The position numbers and the translations under genes were made by a program. Positions 19,117 to 20,345 of a DNA stretch of 20,345 nt are shown piece after piece. The stretch spans positions 1-20,345 of the forward strand of contig DIVO01000073.1 in assembly GCA_002428285.1 (NCBI GenBank), given 5' to 3'. Position 1 is the first letter of the stretch. Every line of letters begins with the position of its first letter. The notes beneath the pieces are model-generated. The model was not told the origin of the DNA, searched no databases, and saw only the letters and a list, made by a program, of their open reading frames with translations. Source of the DNA: Patescibacteria group bacterium UBA6130. Lineage in GTDB: Bacteria > Patescibacteriota > Microgenomatia > UBA12405 > UBA6130.

Positions 19117-19830
19117 ATGAAGATCATTAAAGGCAATCCTAAATTTCATATTCTTACCCCAAAGTCAGAGTTAATAAACCAACTTATTAGGATAGAAAAG
19201 GCAGGTAGAACCTGTTATCAGTCTGAAAAAAGCCCAGTAAACAAAGAAACTGCTAAAAAATTTGTCAATATGCTTATTAAAAGAGGACATGAAAGTGTGA
19301 TCGAACATAGTAGTTTGACGGTTAAGTTTCTTAATTGTTCAAGGGGCATGACGCATGAGATGGTTAGACACAGGCTTGCCAGTTTTTCGCAGGAGTCAAC
19401 AAGGTATGTTGATTATGCTAAAAGGGGAGAAGAAATAGATTTAAATAAATTTCAGCTAAACTGTATTGCTCCACCGCACAGGAATGAAAAAGAAAAGGTT
19501 GTGCTGGAAAACGGAGAGAAGTTGTCTTTAAGGGATATGTTTGCCAATATTGAAATGTATTATCGGGGATTACGCAAAGCAGGTTGGTTGCCGGAAGACG
19601 CTAGGCAAGTGCTTCCTATTGGGATAAAATCCGAAATTGTGGTTACGGCTAATTTTAGGGAGTGGAGGCATATCTTCGAACTGCGTACCAGCCAGTTTGC
19701 CCATTGGGAGATAAGAGTGGCCATGATTACTTTACTCAAAGAGTTGAAGAAAATTCTTCCGGGTATCTTTGACGATTTTCAAAAAGTAGGAGTGGACAAA
19801 AACGGGATTGAGTATTATGAGAAAAAGTGA
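19117..19830 (+). CDS. thyX: Flavin-dependent thymidylate synthase ThyX
   Basis: A 237-residue FAD enzyme that makes dTMP from dUMP, using methylene-THF and NAD(P)H. The ThyX signature RHRxxSxxxxSxRY is complete at R84-Y97 (RHRLASFSQESTRY). ESVIEHSSLTVKF before it, RQVLPIGIKSEIVVTANFREW and the final FELRTSQFAHWEIR motif are also family features. ThyX yields THF and not dihydrofolate, so it lowers the need for a dihydrofolate reductase, which suits a small genome. It is divergent from glyA, which supplies its folate substrate, and the two starts share a 77-base promoter region. Confidence 0.97.
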   Translation: MKIIKGNPKFHILTPKSELINQLIRIEKAGRTCYQSEKSPVNKETAKKFVNMLIKRGHESVIEHSSLTVKFLNCSRGMTHEMVRHRLASFSQESTRYVDYAKRGEEIDLNKFQLNCIAPPHRNEKEKVVLENGEKLSLRDMFANIEMYYRGLRKAGWLPEDARQVLPIGIKSEIVVTANFREWRHIFELRTSQFAHWEIRVAMITLLKELKKILPGIFDDFQKVGVDKNGIEYYEKK

Positions 19831-19832
19831 TT

Positions 19833-20345
19833 TTAGGGGATAATCGGTTCGAATTTAATAAGCCCAAATCCTTCTTGGTTATTCTCAACAGCTTCTGAAA
19901 AATTATGGTCACTTCCGAATATTAAATATACGAATTCACTATCACCTTCTTCTGCTCTCTCTCTTTTGGTAATTAATTCGATTGCCACTCTTTCCCTGTC
20001 TGAGAAAGCCTCCTTGATGTATTCTGAGTCACTGATTTTATTGGTTTCTCTGTCTATTACAGCGTTAATCGCCTCACGGTTTTCTTCGGCAGTTTCGGCT
20101 GGGGCTATTTTTAGCTTGCCTTCGATAAACATTTGGACTGCTGCGTTAACAGAGTAGTAATTTGCATAGTCATCTATTAAATAAACGCTATCTTTGAATT
20201 GTCCACGATCTCCTTCCGGACCAGAATATTCATTTAATAGTCTTTCTCTGTTTAGGTAGAGAGAATAATTTAATGCGGGTACAAGATCGACATTTTCTTT
20301 TACCGTTGGTCCATTACGGGCTTTATCATATTGAATCAATAGCTC
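19833..20345 (-). CDS. Hypothetical protein, 5' end beyond the window
   Basis: The frame is open to the right edge, so the true start is probably outside the window. About 171 residues are visible. I do not recognise a family with confidence. The middle has DSVYLIDDYANYYSVNAAVQMFIEG and the C-terminal third has SDRERVAIELITKRERAEEGDSEFVYLIFGSDHNFSEAV. The GSDHNF piece after a hydrophobic strand resembles a short recurring motif in TraB-like and related hydrolase-like proteins, a loose resemblance only. It is convergent with thyX, with 2 bases between the stops. Confidence 0.65.
   Translation of the reverse strand, partial: ELLIQYDKARNGPTVKENVDLVPALNYSLYLNRERLLNEYSGPEGDRGQFKDSVYLIDDYANYYSVNAAVQMFIEGKLKIAPAETAEENREAINAVIDRETNKISDSEYIKEAFSDRERVAIELITKRERAEEGDSEFVYLIFGSDHNFSEAVENNQEGFGLIKFEPIIP

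Overview
The window reads like a compact, AT-rich bacterial chromosome of the Patescibacteria/CPR type, probably Microgenomates-like. The grounds are short proteins, very tight gene spacing, many unfamiliar small membrane-anchored proteins, a Patescibacteria-like serine hydroxymethyltransferase, ThyX, DUF2207 and YARHG proteins, and almost no Shine-Dalgarno sequences. UGA ends several intact genes (for example at 4667-4669, 6648-6650 and 8134-8136), so the recoded-UGA lineages are unlikely. The taxonomic placement is an inference from style, not from a marker gene.

Layout. 1-2770 is a rearranged zone built around a tRNA-Arg(CCU) gene at 2658-2733. It holds at least five degenerate tRNA-derived repeats, two of them sharing 72 identical bases, plus a duplicated gene tail, a truncated methyltransferase joined to a foreign gene end, a likely small RNA, a histidine phosphatase and a NYN/LabA-type nuclease. 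2775-10148 holds ordinary housekeeping and envelope genes: an L,D-transpeptidase, a ZIP metal transporter coupled to a small membrane protein, a VIT-like membrane protein, a GT-C-type glycosyltransferase, a GerMN lipoprotein-like protein with a Cys-rich tail, a YkvA-like protein and a YbaK-type deacylase. A perfect CIRCE operator at 5567-5593 sits between two convergent genes, with no heat-shock gene beside it.

10620-11077 is an RNA region: an unrecognised, strongly structured RNA candidate followed by tRNA-Arg(UCG) and tRNA-Ser(UGA). Directly behind tRNA-Ser comes a markedly AT-rich block (11085 to about 14745) with an XRE regulator, a 365-residue unknown protein and a three-gene membrane operon ending in a YARHG protein. 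The 12 bases at the tRNA-Ser end recur at 14746, so this may be a small island.

14974-20345 returns to core genes: a GNAT acetyltransferase with a DUF2207 protein, then glyA (SHMT) divergent from thyX. These two enzymes are metabolically linked, since SHMT makes the methylene-tetrahydrofolate that ThyX uses to form dTMP.

The strongest window-wide pattern is promoter placement. In at least twelve genes on both strands a -10 box (TATAAT-like, often with the TGn extension) ends only 5-8 bases before the start codon. This implies leaderless mRNAs, and it was used here to choose several start codons.
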